Positions 16,318 through 23,128 of a stretch of 28,728 nucleotides of DNA are shown piece by piece. Position 1 is the first letter of the stretch, and each line of letters starts with the position of its first letter. A program made the translations under genes and the position numbers. Under the pieces are notes generated by a model. That model had not been told where the DNA came from, did not search any database, and was given only the letters and a program-made list of their open reading frames with translations. The stretch is from Caldithrix sp. RBG_13_44_9 (GTDB lineage: Bacteria; Calditrichota; Calditrichia; RBG-13-44-9): NCBI GenBank assembly GCA_001771055.1, contig MESS01000037.1:282-29009 (forward strand), read 5' to 3'.

Positions 16318-17491
16318 AATTTCCATATTACTGCTGCTGTTTTTCTTTTTTCATCTGGCAGTGGCCCAGCTGAAGGAGCCGAAGGTAAATGAAATGCAGC
16401 AACAGCTGCAGTCAATTCAGGAAGAAATTTCTCAACTGGAGAAACAGTTAAAGACGGGGGACAATCAACTTAAAGTTGAGACAAAATCCATCGAAAACGT
16501 GGATAAGCAAATAACACTAACCCATAATAAAATAAGTATTTATGGAGAAAAAATCCAAAACCAGAAATTATGGATCAGCAAATTAGAACGTCAAATCGAT
16601 TCTTTACAGAATAAGATCATAACCTGGCAGGAAATTTTTAAACAGCAGCTCGTTTTCGCTTATAAGTATCAACGCGGGAAACGATACAATTGGATTTTTG
16701 GTGTTTCTGGTTTGAATGATTTGTTCATCAAATATCATTATTTCCGCAAAGTGACTACTGCTGAACGCTCAGTCTTTGAGGGATTGCAGCGGTCAACGAT
16801 AGAATTGAATGCCAAAGAGAAGACGCTGGAAAACGAAATAGCAGTAACCCAGGAGTATCTGCTTGCTGCCACCCGCGAGGAAGAGAATCTAAACCAGAAA
16901 AGAGTAGTAAAATCTCAGGTTATTTCTCGGTTAAAGCAAAATAAAACCCTGTTATCACAGGCCTTGAAAGAAAAGAAAGAGAGTTATACCAAGTTAAAAA
17001 ATATCCTGGCTTCACTGGAAAAAAGCAGGCCAAATCGGCAACTTAAAGTTGATACTCAGATAAAGTGGGAAAAACTCTCCGGGAATTTTTCCAAAAACAA
17101 AGGTAAACTGAACTGGCCGGTAGAGGGTAAACTCCTGCATGGATTCGGACGTTACAAAAATCCAGAACTGAAAACAATCCTGAACAATACCGGAATTGAT
17201 CTTAAAGCCAGCCGGGGGACCGATGTCAGATGCATTTTCCCGGGAGTTATCAGTTTAATTACCTATATGAGCGGTTTTGGAAATATGGTTATTGTAGATC
17301 ATAATGACGGGTACTATTCAGTTTATGCCCACCTGGATGAAGTTTTTATTAGTGCCGGAGAATTTGTTGAGGGGGGAAATCGAATTGGATCGGTGGGAGA
17401 GAGCGGTTCACTGGAAGGTCCCAAACTCCATTTTGAGATTTATGGCAATAATCAAACCCTCAATCCATTAGAATGGTTGAAGAAAAAATAA
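16307..17491 (+). CDS. EnvC-like murein hydrolase activator (degenerate LytM/M23 domain)
   Basis: The 394-residue protein has a signal peptide (MRNRISILLLLFFFFHLAVAQ), a long coiled coil (about 25-250) and a C-terminal LytM/M23 domain (about 270-390). Active M23 enzymes bind zinc through HxGxD, D and HxH. Here the first is NTGID (Asn294 for His; Asp298 kept) and the last is KLHFEI (Lys373 for the first His; His375 kept). Two key histidines are therefore lost, as in EnvC and its relatives, which activate septal amidases rather than cut peptidoglycan. The start chosen is the ATG at 16307, because an upstream frame from 16226 would put 27 residues before a good signal peptide. It overlaps the barrel gene by 11 bases. 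Other possibility: a NlpD-like or structural LytM protein. Confidence 0.82.
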   Translation: MRNRISILLLLFFFFHLAVAQLKEPKVNEMQQQLQSIQEEISQLEKQLKTGDNQLKVETKSIENVDKQITLTHNKISIYGEKIQNQKLWISKLERQIDSLQNKIITWQEIFKQQLVFAYKYQRGKRYNWIFGVSGLNDLFIKYHYFRKVTTAERSVFEGLQRSTIELNAKEKTLENEIAVTQEYLLAATREEENLNQKRVVKSQVISRLKQNKTLLSQALKEKKESYTKLKNILASLEKSRPNRQLKVDTQIKWEKLSGNFSKNKGKLNWPVEGKLLHGFGRYKNPELKTILNNTGIDLKASRGTDVRCIFPGVISLITYMSGFGNMVIVDHNDGYYSVYAHLDEVFISAGEFVEGGNRIGSVGESGSLEGPKLHFEIYGNNQTLNPLEWLKKK

Positions 17492-17521
17492 TTATCAGTA
17501 TTGAGGGTATCGTTAATTTTC

Positions 17522-17548
17522 TTGTTTTTTCGAAATCAATGTTATAAA
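17522..17548 (+). promoter_or_regulatory. candidate promoter for ssb
   Basis: TATAAA at 17543-17548 is preceded after a short 15-base spacer by TTGTTT (17522-17527). The -10 lies about 70 bases before the ssb ATG and just before the palindrome listed next. The spacing is below the optimum, so confidence is low. Confidence 0.35.
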
Positions 17549-17553
17549 ATTGC

Positions 17554-17568
17554 ACCTGTAGTACAGGT
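17554..17568. promoter_or_regulatory. perfect palindrome at the presumed ssb transcription start
   Basis: ACCTGTA-G-TACAGGT is a 15-base perfect inverted repeat placed 6 bases after the candidate -10, where an operator would sit. The CTGT...ACAG ends recall the SOS (LexA) box of gamma-proteobacteria, but there the half sites are 8 bases apart rather than 3, so it is not that box. A neighbouring ACAG-N4-CTGT (17563-17574) overlaps it. Confidence 0.5.
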
Positions 17569-17618
17569 AGCTGTATCAATTCACTGAACCATATTAACCA
17601 AATGTACGGAGGGAAGTT

Positions 17619-18044
17619 ATGTCTAAGGGAACCGTAAACAAGGTGATGCTGATTGGCAGACTAGGCGCCGATCCGGAGGTGCGCTACGTCCCTAGCGGCA
17701 GTGCGGTGGCAAATTTTAATCTGGCCACCAATCGCTCCTTTAAAGACAAGGAGGGAAAGATTCAGGAACAAACGGACTGGCATCGGATTGTTGCCTGGAG
17801 CCGGTTGGCAGAATTTTCCAAACAGTATCTGCACAAAGGAATGCGGATTTATGTTGAAGGGCGTTTGGAATACCGGGATTGGCAGGATCAGAATGGTGTG
17901 AAACGGAAAGAAACTAATATTGTTGTTAATGAATTCCAGATTTTGGAATCTGGAGGAAAAGGACCATCGAGTCCCGCACCCGAGATTCCTGATGTAACCG
18001 ATGAGGCTGGCGGTGGGGCCGAAGACGATTCCGTCCCCTTCTAG
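17619..18044 (+). CDS. ssb: single-stranded DNA-binding protein
   Basis: SSB coats single-stranded DNA during replication and repair and recruits partner proteins. The 141-residue protein has an OB fold starting VNKVMLIGRLGADPEVRYVPSG (about residues 7-28) and DWHRIVAWSRLAEF in the middle, then a short low-complexity linker and the acidic tip DDSVPF, which binds partner proteins. GGAGGGAAG precedes the ATG at a good distance. It stands alone as a transcription unit, with a terminator just after it. Confidence 0.97.
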   Translation: MSKGTVNKVMLIGRLGADPEVRYVPSGSAVANFNLATNRSFKDKEGKIQEQTDWHRIVAWSRLAEFSKQYLHKGMRIYVEGRLEYRDWQDQNGVKRKETNIVVNEFQILESGGKGPSSPAPEIPDVTDEAGGGAEDDSVPF

Positions 18045-18054
18045 TAGAAAAATA

Positions 18055-18086
18055 AAAAGCTCCCGGTGATCTTCCCGGGAGCTTTT
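18055..18086 (+). terminator. intrinsic terminator after ssb
   Basis: AAAAGCTCCCGG (18055-18066) pairs perfectly with CCGGGAGCTTTT (18075-18086) across an 8-base loop. The 12-base stem begins with a run of A and ends with a run of T, so it could act on both strands, but only the plus strand has a gene leading into it. Confidence 0.9.
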
Positions 18087-18145
18087 GTCTGAATAGGGAG
18101 TAAAAGGAGGTGTTGGTTCATTTGAATGTTGAGGAAGGTAATGGC

Positions 18146-18793
18146 ATGAAATCGTTTATCTTTGTTTTATTGATCGTCACTTTGATCCCTGCGTTGGTAA
18201 TGGCCCAATATGAAGAATCGGTTCCTCTTCATGGGAACGAATATGGCGCAGGAATCACTCTGGCTATGGCAGGTTTTGGCCTGGGGGGATTTTATCGGAT
18301 CTCATTACCCGGTTATTTTCATGTGGGCGTCAATCTGGATTTCTATATGATGAGAGATGAGAACGAATTTACTTATTATGATTATTGGGGTTATCCAAGG
18401 CAGATAAATAAATTCAACCGCTTATTTATTATCCCGCTCAGTGTCGATTTGAAGAAACGATTTTTTTATAACAGTATCGAGGACGATTTTCGGCCCTACT
18501 TTATTGGACTGGGTGGGCTTACTTTTGGTATGAATTTTCCGAATGAAAACGATCTGGAATTCAGTTATTTGCCGCCTGAAGAACAGGCTCGCTTACCCCG
18601 TGAAAATGAGTATCAGTTATCTCTTAATATTGGTTTTGGGATAGGCGTTGATGTCACTACCAATCAAGAGTATTTTCTTTCATTGCGACCGCAATACCGT
18701 TTCATCTATTTCCCGCAGCCCATTGCCGGACAAACCAATCACTCAAATTTTGAGATTCGGTTAGAGCTCGGTAAAAGATTAGTCAAACCATAA
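18146..18793 (+). CDS. secreted outer-membrane beta-barrel-like protein
   Basis: A 215-residue protein of unknown specific function. It begins with a signal peptide (MKSFIFVLLIVTLIPALVMAQ) and continues with Gly/aromatic-rich alternating strands (GAGITLAMAGFGLGGFYR, PYFIGLGGLTFGM) ending in LELGKRLVKP, the look of a small eight-stranded outer-membrane barrel. The frame is open from a GTG at 18110; the ATG at 18146 is preferred because it gives a clean signal peptide and follows GGAAGG. A strong AGGAGG at 18105-18110 may serve a TTG start at 18122 instead, which would add eight residues before the signal peptide. No family can be named. Confidence 0.7.
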   Translation: MKSFIFVLLIVTLIPALVMAQYEESVPLHGNEYGAGITLAMAGFGLGGFYRISLPGYFHVGVNLDFYMMRDENEFTYYDYWGYPRQINKFNRLFIIPLSVDLKKRFFYNSIEDDFRPYFIGLGGLTFGMNFPNENDLEFSYLPPEEQARLPRENEYQLSLNIGFGIGVDVTTNQEYFLSLRPQYRFIYFPQPIAGQTNHSNFEIRLELGKRLVKP

Positions 18794-18808
18794 CTCATGG
18801 GTTAAGAC

Positions 18809-19006
18809 ATGAAATTTTTTTATAAGCAGCTGTTTGACCCCGAGAAGGAAAAAAGGTTTTTTTACCGCTTTTACAGAATTGGAAAAGATACTCTTTCTGC
18901 TTGGTATCAGCGTCACAGCAAGACATTGAAACATGCTGGAGTGGGTGGGAAAAGTCATTTATTGGAAAAAGGGCATGGACAGTGGAATAGAAAGGGACGC
19001 TGGTAA
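18809..19006 (+). CDS. doubtful small basic protein
   Basis: A 65-codon frame that starts 15 bases after the barrel-like gene, rich in Lys, Arg and aromatic residues (MKFFYKQLFDPEKEKRFFYR; ending GKSHLLEKGHGQWNRKGRW). Its ribosome-binding site is poor. No motif or hydrophobic segment is recognised. It may be a small cytoplasmic protein or a chance frame; a 75-codon frame on the other strand overlaps it and looks even less likely. Confidence 0.3.
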   Translation: MKFFYKQLFDPEKEKRFFYRFYRIGKDTLSAWYQRHSKTLKHAGVGGKSHLLEKGHGQWNRKGRW

Positions 19007-19205
19007 TAAGAAATTCATACACTCTGACATTTTTTTATCCAGTAAAGGCGCTTGCTTTTCACCCACTTTTCCAGGATTCGTTTTAAAAACAGTGGAATAG
19101 AGCGCGAATTTTAATTGTTAATTTCGGCGTTTGAGTTTTAACCAGCCATCCGGTAACTTCCAATTCTGTTTCCAGGTCTGTAGTAGTGATTTCCTTAAAG
19201 GGTGT

Positions 19206-20363
19206 TTATTTTACAATCAGGCGGGGAATCTGCCAATTAATTCGGGTAGCGAACTCATAATTAATAGTTCCGCATAAACTTGCCAGGTAATCACAGGAAA
19301 TCCTTTCTTGTCCATCGACTCCCATTAAGGTCACGGTGTCTTCCAATCTCACGCCAGGAATATCGGTGATATCTACCATGATCAGGTTCATACATACCCG
19401 ACCACGCAAAGGAGCTCGCTGTCCCTGAATTAGAGCATAGGCCTGATTGGACAACCCTCTATCATATCCATCTGCATAACCTACAGGCAGGATGGCAATT
19501 TTTGACGGGCGGGTAGTCTGAAAAGTACCCCCATATCCGACCTTCTGATCTGCTCTTACGGTTTTGATCTGTCCAATTTTGCATTTCCATCCCATCACTG
19601 GCTGGAGCAAGTCCTCGACCTTCCTGGTATGTTTAGTCTTATAAGAAACAAATGTTTCCCGGGATGGCCATAGACCATACTGACTAATTCCCAAGCGTAC
19701 CATATCAAAGTGGGTCTCGGGAAAAAGCAGGATCGCCGCGGAACAGGCAGCGTGACATTTTATCTCCGGGAATCCTGAATTCTTTATTCTGGCGGCCATT
19801 TTGCTAAGTAGATCTAATTGATAGTAAGCATAATCATGGTTAGTTGTATCCTCAATGTTGGCAAAATGGGTATAAATACCCTCCAATTTGAGGAGTTTTG
19901 AATTTTTCAGTTCTGAAAGAAATTTATCTAAGTCCTCCTCCAGAATTCCCTGACGGAAGGTACCGGTTTCTAGTTTGAGGTGAATACGTACCGGACGTTT
20001 CATTTCGGCGGTGATTTTTTTCAGGTGCTGGATAGCTTCAATATTGTAAACTACTAATCGCAAATCCTGTCTAATTGTCTCTGACAGCCGGCTCAACAGC
20101 ACTGGGCCCATAATGAGGACGTCACAGGTAATACCTTGCTGCCGCAGTTCTATTGCCTCGTCCAATGAATGAACACAAAAAGAATCCGCCCCATGCTTAA
20201 CAGCCAGATCGGCCATCACCTTCATTCCATGTCCATAGGCATTTGATTTAATGACTACCGAGAATTCTGTTTTTTCAACTAATTGACTTTTGAAGAAATG
20301 GAGATTGTGACTGTAAGCGGATTCTGAGATTTCAATCCAGTTATTCAGGTCAGGAAGGCTCAT
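19206..20363 (-). CDS. alr: alanine racemase
   Basis: Alr is a pyridoxal-phosphate enzyme that makes D-alanine for peptidoglycan. The 385 residues show the cofactor lysine in VIKSNAYGHG (Lys39), ETGTFRQG (Arg137), YTHFANIED, MVRLGISQYG (about 221-230) and the catalytic tyrosine in VGYGGT (Tyr277), which acts as the second base. GRVCMNLIMVDIT and the DTVTLMG segment are also typical of the C-terminal beta domain. The ATG at 20363 has a modest GGAAA site. It is the only gene of its pathway here; no ddl or mur genes are adjacent. A good promoter stands upstream. Confidence 0.96.
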   Translation of the reverse strand: MSLPDLNNWIEISESAYSHNLHFFKSQLVEKTEFSVVIKSNAYGHGMKVMADLAVKHGADSFCVHSLDEAIELRQQGITCDVLIMGPVLLSRLSETIRQDLRLVVYNIEAIQHLKKITAEMKRPVRIHLKLETGTFRQGILEEDLDKFLSELKNSKLLKLEGIYTHFANIEDTTNHDYAYYQLDLLSKMAARIKNSGFPEIKCHAACSAAILLFPETHFDMVRLGISQYGLWPSRETFVSYKTKHTRKVEDLLQPVMGWKCKIGQIKTVRADQKVGYGGTFQTTRPSKIAILPVGYADGYDRGLSNQAYALIQGQRAPLRGRVCMNLIMVDITDIPGVRLEDTVTLMGVDGQERISCDYLASLCGTINYEFATRINWQIPRLIVK

Positions 20364-20444
20364 GGTGTTTCCGTATTTTTGATGATAAAAGTTAGATAAG
20401 AATTCCGGTTACTGCAAGATACCCGGATTTTTCTATATGGGGAA

Positions 20445-20473
20445 ATTATATATTTATTCGATTCGGTTTACAA
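20445..20473 (-). promoter_or_regulatory. promoter for alr
   Basis: On the minus strand TTGTAA (20468-20473) is followed after exactly 17 bases by a perfect TATAAT (20445-20450). The leader to the alr ATG would be about 75 bases. It lies beyond the end of the upstream membrane-protein gene, so alr need not depend on that gene's promoter. Confidence 0.65.
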
Positions 20474-20489
20474 TGATTATTTTAATCAT
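20473..20489. promoter_or_regulatory. inverted repeat upstream of the alr -35 box
   Basis: ATGATTA-TTT-TAATCAT is a perfect 7-base inverted repeat. It overlaps the -35 box of the alr promoter by one base, a place fit for a regulator. Read on the plus strand it is followed by a G and six T, so a weak terminator is an alternative. No gene runs into it on the plus strand. Confidence 0.4.
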
Positions 20490-20532
20490 GTTTTTTGATG
20501 GAGGAGAAATGTTTGATACTTATGGCTGAAAT

Positions 20533-20979
20533 CTAGTTGGATAGCAAGATAAGACCGCCTACCAATCCTATAAACAACCCATAGATAATATGAGACAGGA
20601 AATGAACGATTGCTACCTGAAAACTGGCATTCTGGAATTCTTCAACCGGATGATGTTCTGCCAGAATAACCATTATGAAACTAAAGACAAATCCATGTGC
20701 AAAGCCAATTATTCCTCCTCCCACCAGATAAGAAAATAAAGAAACGATTTGTAGACGGCTCAAGGCATAAATGTAGACCAAGGCGAAAAATAAACCTGCC
20801 AGATATTGGATGATCAGTCCTGGAAGCAGAGAAGTCTCGATTGAGCGGGTAAGAGCGCTTCCCAATGCGCGAGCCATATTAGCATTTACTCTGCCAGATT
20901 TATCAATTAAACACAAAAAGGTTGTCATCGCGGTGGTAGCCACTATGCCGGAAACAAGTATTGCCAATAGGGTCGACAT
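20533..20979 (-). CDS. small polytopic membrane protein of unknown function
   Basis: A 148-residue protein with about four hydrophobic segments (residues roughly 3-22, 50-72, 80-106 and 122-146) and few charged residues. Small and Gly residues occur inside the helices (GGGIIGFAHGFVFSF), with a His-rich loop (AEHHPVEEFQ). I cannot assign it to a family. The ATG at 20979 follows AAGGAAATCTGGAAA. It lies on the same strand upstream of alr, 169 bases away, and is transcribed divergently from the redoxin-like gene. Confidence 0.65.
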   Translation of the reverse strand: MSTLLAILVSGIVATTAMTTFLCLIDKSGRVNANMARALGSALTRSIETSLLPGLIIQYLAGLFFALVYIYALSRLQIVSLFSYLVGGGIIGFAHGFVFSFIMVILAEHHPVEEFQNASFQVAIVHFLSHIIYGLFIGLVGGLILLSN

Positions 20980-21007
20980 TTTCCAGATTTCCTTACTAAC
21001 TATTGCT

Positions 21008-21035
21008 AATATAGTACGGTTGATTGGTCATTCAA
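21008..21035 (-). promoter_or_regulatory. candidate promoter for the small membrane protein
   Basis: On the minus strand TTGAAT (21030-21035) precedes TATATT (21008-21013) by 16 bases. The gene starts about 30 bases further on, at 20979. Confidence 0.4.
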
Positions 21036-21145
21036 ATGGTTATTCTGACCATACCAGGTCGACTGATGAATCGCCAGAAAACAATTAGATTCAAACAGTA
21101 TGGTTACCGGGCACACTAAAATTCTTTTTTGTTTAGCGTTGGCTT

Positions 21146-21151
21146 TATAAT
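21146..21151 (+). promoter_or_regulatory. candidate -10 element of the redoxin-like gene
   Basis: TATAAT lies downstream of the first possible start (21129), which argues that translation begins at 21189 or 21219 instead. No clear -35 element is present. Confidence 0.3.
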
Positions 21152-21218
21152 ATCTTTATTATCCTTATTGAAACTATCTGATTATCCTATGATGATACCA
21201 AAGAATTTACAATTTAGG

Positions 21219-21746
21219 ATGACGATAAAGTTCTTTCTCTTTGTTTTCGCTCTTACCTTCTATCCGCATTTGGGATCTACTGAATTCAGCCGGGATACTA
21301 CCCTTATTCACTTTCAACTGAAAGATCAATTTGAACATGTCTGGACTCATCATAATTTTTTAGGACATACGACGATTATTGTGGGAAGCGACCGGCACGG
21401 CAGTCAGTATAATGAAATCTGGAGTTTTGCAATTTATGATTCTTTGATTAAGTATGAATTAAAAGATTCGGTAAAATTCTTAGCAGTAGCGAATACTCGC
21501 GGAGTTCCTTCACTTTTTAGGAAGATGGTGAAAATGAAATTTCCCAGGGAAGATCACCGTTGGATTATATTAGACTGAGAAGGTGAATTTGCCGGGGCAT
21601 ATCAGTTTGTCCCGAATGAATGTAATCTGATAGTTATTAATCAATTAGGGAAGGTTGTCTGTCAACAGTCTGGAAAAGAACTTGACAGCAAGAAGTTGAA
21701 CCTGATTTTGAATAAAATCTATTCGTTGTTTAAATCAGCACTCTGA
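21219..21746 (+). pseudogene. redoxin/thioredoxin-fold secreted protein interrupted by an in-frame TGA
   Basis: The first part (21219-21575) gives a signal-like start (MTIKFFLFVFALTF) and a redoxin-like sequence: FQLKDQFEHVWTHHNFLGHTTIIV, then VANTRGVPSLFRKMVKMKFP and RWIILD. A TGA follows at 21576-21578. In the same frame another 55 codons run to a TGA at 21744, beginning EGEFAGAYQFVPNECNLIVI and continuing NQLGKVVCQQSGKEL. Both parts read as one domain: a central strand-loop, then the cis-Pro-like VPNECNLIVI strand and the GKVV hairpin. A Trp (TGG) is the likely original codon. No CxxC is visible; the active-site position reads GSDRHGSQ. The frame extends back to 21129, and 21189 is an alternative start. 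Possibilities are a nonsense mutation, a sequencing error, or readthrough. Confidence 0.6.
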
Positions 21747-21823
21747 ATTAATCAAAAATTTCTGTTGATTGATGATCTAAGTATACACTTTGTCAGAAAA
21801 GCAGTATTGGATTTCAGGTATCA

Positions 21824-22588
21824 ATGAAAGAACGCAAATTTCTATCTGGCGCCGAACCATTCTTCAAAGCGGGTAACTCCACCGGTTTTCTTTTTCTGCA
21901 TGGATTTACAGCGTCACCTTTCGAGGGCCGGCAATTAGCGGAGCGTCTGCATCAGGAATACAAGTGGACTGTATCAGTACCCTTATTGCCCGGACATGGA
22001 ACAGAACCCCAGGACCTCATCGGAATCGGCTGGCAGGAGTGGAAGGATTGTGCTGAGAGTGAATACCGGCGGTTAAAAAAGCAGTGCCAAAAGATTCTGG
22101 TATGCGGGCAAAGCATGGGTGGTACTTTAGCTCTGCTGCTGGCTTCCCATTATCCGGTTGATGGGATCATTACCTTAGCCGGAGCGGTTTTCCTGAAAGA
22201 TTGGCGTTTGATATTATTACCTGTAGCAAAACATCTGATCATTTACAATAAAAAATCTAAAGGACCTGATATCCGGGATGCTGCGTTAAAGCCCATAATT
22301 CCCACTTATCAAAAATATCCAGTTCGATCGGTGGAAGAGTTTATAAAGTTATTGGACTATACCAGGAGTAATCTACAAAAAGTCACCGTGCCTGCCTTAC
22401 TGGTCCATTCCCGGAAAGATCACACAATTCACTTCAGTAATTTAGATTATATTTATCAGCATATTTCGTCGACGGTTAAGGACAAGCTGGTCTTGGAAGA
22501 TTCATATCACATCGTCAGCTTAGATGTAGAGAGAGAAAAAGTATATGAGAAAATGCAAAACTTTATTGTCAAGATTTTACAGGAGTGA
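21824..22588 (+). CDS. alpha/beta-hydrolase, carboxylesterase/lipase type
   Basis: A 254-residue cytoplasmic serine hydrolase similar to Est30-type carboxylesterases and monoacylglycerol lipases. The oxyanion region is LFLHGFTASPFE (about 23-34); LPGHGTEP follows (55-62). The nucleophile is Ser97 in GQSMGG, the acid is probably Asp199 in HSRKDHTI and the base His229 in SYHIVSLD. The three are in the normal order and spacing. There is no signal peptide. The true substrate is unknown; short acyl esters are a reasonable inference from the family. It is a single gene on the plus strand and converges with the second yitT-like gene. Confidence 0.85.
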   Translation: MKERKFLSGAEPFFKAGNSTGFLFLHGFTASPFEGRQLAERLHQEYKWTVSVPLLPGHGTEPQDLIGIGWQEWKDCAESEYRRLKKQCQKILVCGQSMGGTLALLLASHYPVDGIITLAGAVFLKDWRLILLPVAKHLIIYNKKSKGPDIRDAALKPIIPTYQKYPVRSVEEFIKLLDYTRSNLQKVTVPALLVHSRKDHTIHFSNLDYIYQHISSTVKDKLVLEDSYHIVSLDVEREKVYEKMQNFIVKILQE

Positions 22589-22787
22589 TTTAAATTTGTT
22601 ACTTTCTAGGATTCCCATGTTGACTTTTGATGTTCAAGTGATGGAAAAAGATAATGATATAGGTGGGTATTGAAGTGCGCTTCTCAGGAATTCATCCCCT
22701 TGGAAAAATTTTTCAATTTTGTCATACAGGGAACGAAAACGAATGACCTTCAAAAAAAATTTTCTGGTCGTCAAACCTTCAGAAATA

Positions 22788-22815
22788 AAAAATCCCTGCT
22801 TTTACAGGGATTTTT
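22788..22815. terminator. bidirectional intrinsic terminator
   Basis: AAAAATCCCTG (22788-22798) and CAGGGATTTTT (22805-22815) form a perfect 11-base stem with a 6-base loop. A-run and T-run on the two sides allow it to stop both the esterase transcript and the leftward yitT-like or small-peptide transcript. Confidence 0.88.
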
Positions 22816-22822
22816 ACTATTA

Positions 22823-22873
22823 CTAATCCTGCATCTTCTTTATTTTCATCTTGATTTTTAACTTCAGCTTCAT
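22823..22873 (-). CDS. candidate micropeptide with alternating Lys/hydrophobic residues
   Basis: A 16-codon frame MKLKLKIKMKIKKMQD with GGAGG (22879-22883) placed 5 bases before the ATG, the best ribosome-binding site for any small frame in this region. The stop is 8 bases before a strong terminator. A longer version starts at 22912 (29 residues, beginning MIKIDLSERLEEA) but has a poor ribosome-binding site. The peptide would be very basic (about +7) and, with strict Lys-hydrophobic alternation, could form an amphipathic beta-strand. It lies 256 bases downstream of the second yitT-like gene on the same strand, so it may share that transcript. The purine-rich sequence could also be chance. Confidence 0.25.
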   Translation of the reverse strand: MKLKLKIKMKIKKMQD

Positions 22874-23128
22874 GGCTTCCTCCAATCTTTCACTTAAATC
22901 AATCTTAATCATTTTCTTAATTCCACCCCGTGAACCAGATCAAAAATACCGATTTGGTTTTAAAAAGTTTCATTTTCGGATAAAATTATTTGAACAAATG
23001 CCTTAAGACCATTATTAACAGTACTTTGTATATAAATTATTCAATTACTTCTTATCATTGCAAAAATTAGATTAGAAGCGCTATAGCAAAGTTACTGATT
23101 ATTTGTAAAATATTAATTTACCAGAGGT

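Larger units (their letters stand above)
22589..23128. other. intergenic region between convergent genes
   Basis: This 540-base AT-rich stretch lies between the esterase and the second yitT-like gene. It contains a strong bidirectional terminator (22788-22815), a small basic peptide candidate on the minus strand, and an imperfect hairpin at 22933-22959 (AACCAGATC with GATTTGGTT, one G-T pair). The frame at 22670-22861 on the plus strand runs through the terminator and is not accepted. The rest, about 200 bases beside the yitT-like gene, shows nothing I recognise. Confidence 0.55.

Noticed and set aside
18969..19102. Repeated ACAGTGGAATAGA at about 18970 and 19090
   Set aside because: A single 13-base direct repeat with no further similarity around it; not enough for a mobile-element or recombination scar.
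19096..19205. Peptide-like frames (for example LRKSLLQTWKQNW) after the alr stop on the minus strand
   Set aside because: No start codon precedes them in frame, and the stretch lacks a ribosome-binding site.
20509..20529. Six-residue frame after a strong GGAGGAG on the plus strand
   Set aside because: The peptide MFDTYG has no downstream gene on that strand; the purine run is better read as part of the alr upstream region on the other strand.
22670..22861. 63-codon frame after the esterase gene
   Set aside because: It runs through a strong intrinsic terminator and its hydrophobic end is only the translation of the T-rich tracts.
22933..22959. Imperfect hairpin AACCAGATC / GATTTGGTT
   Set aside because: The stem has a G-T pair and only four T after it; too weak to name as a terminator or RNA element.
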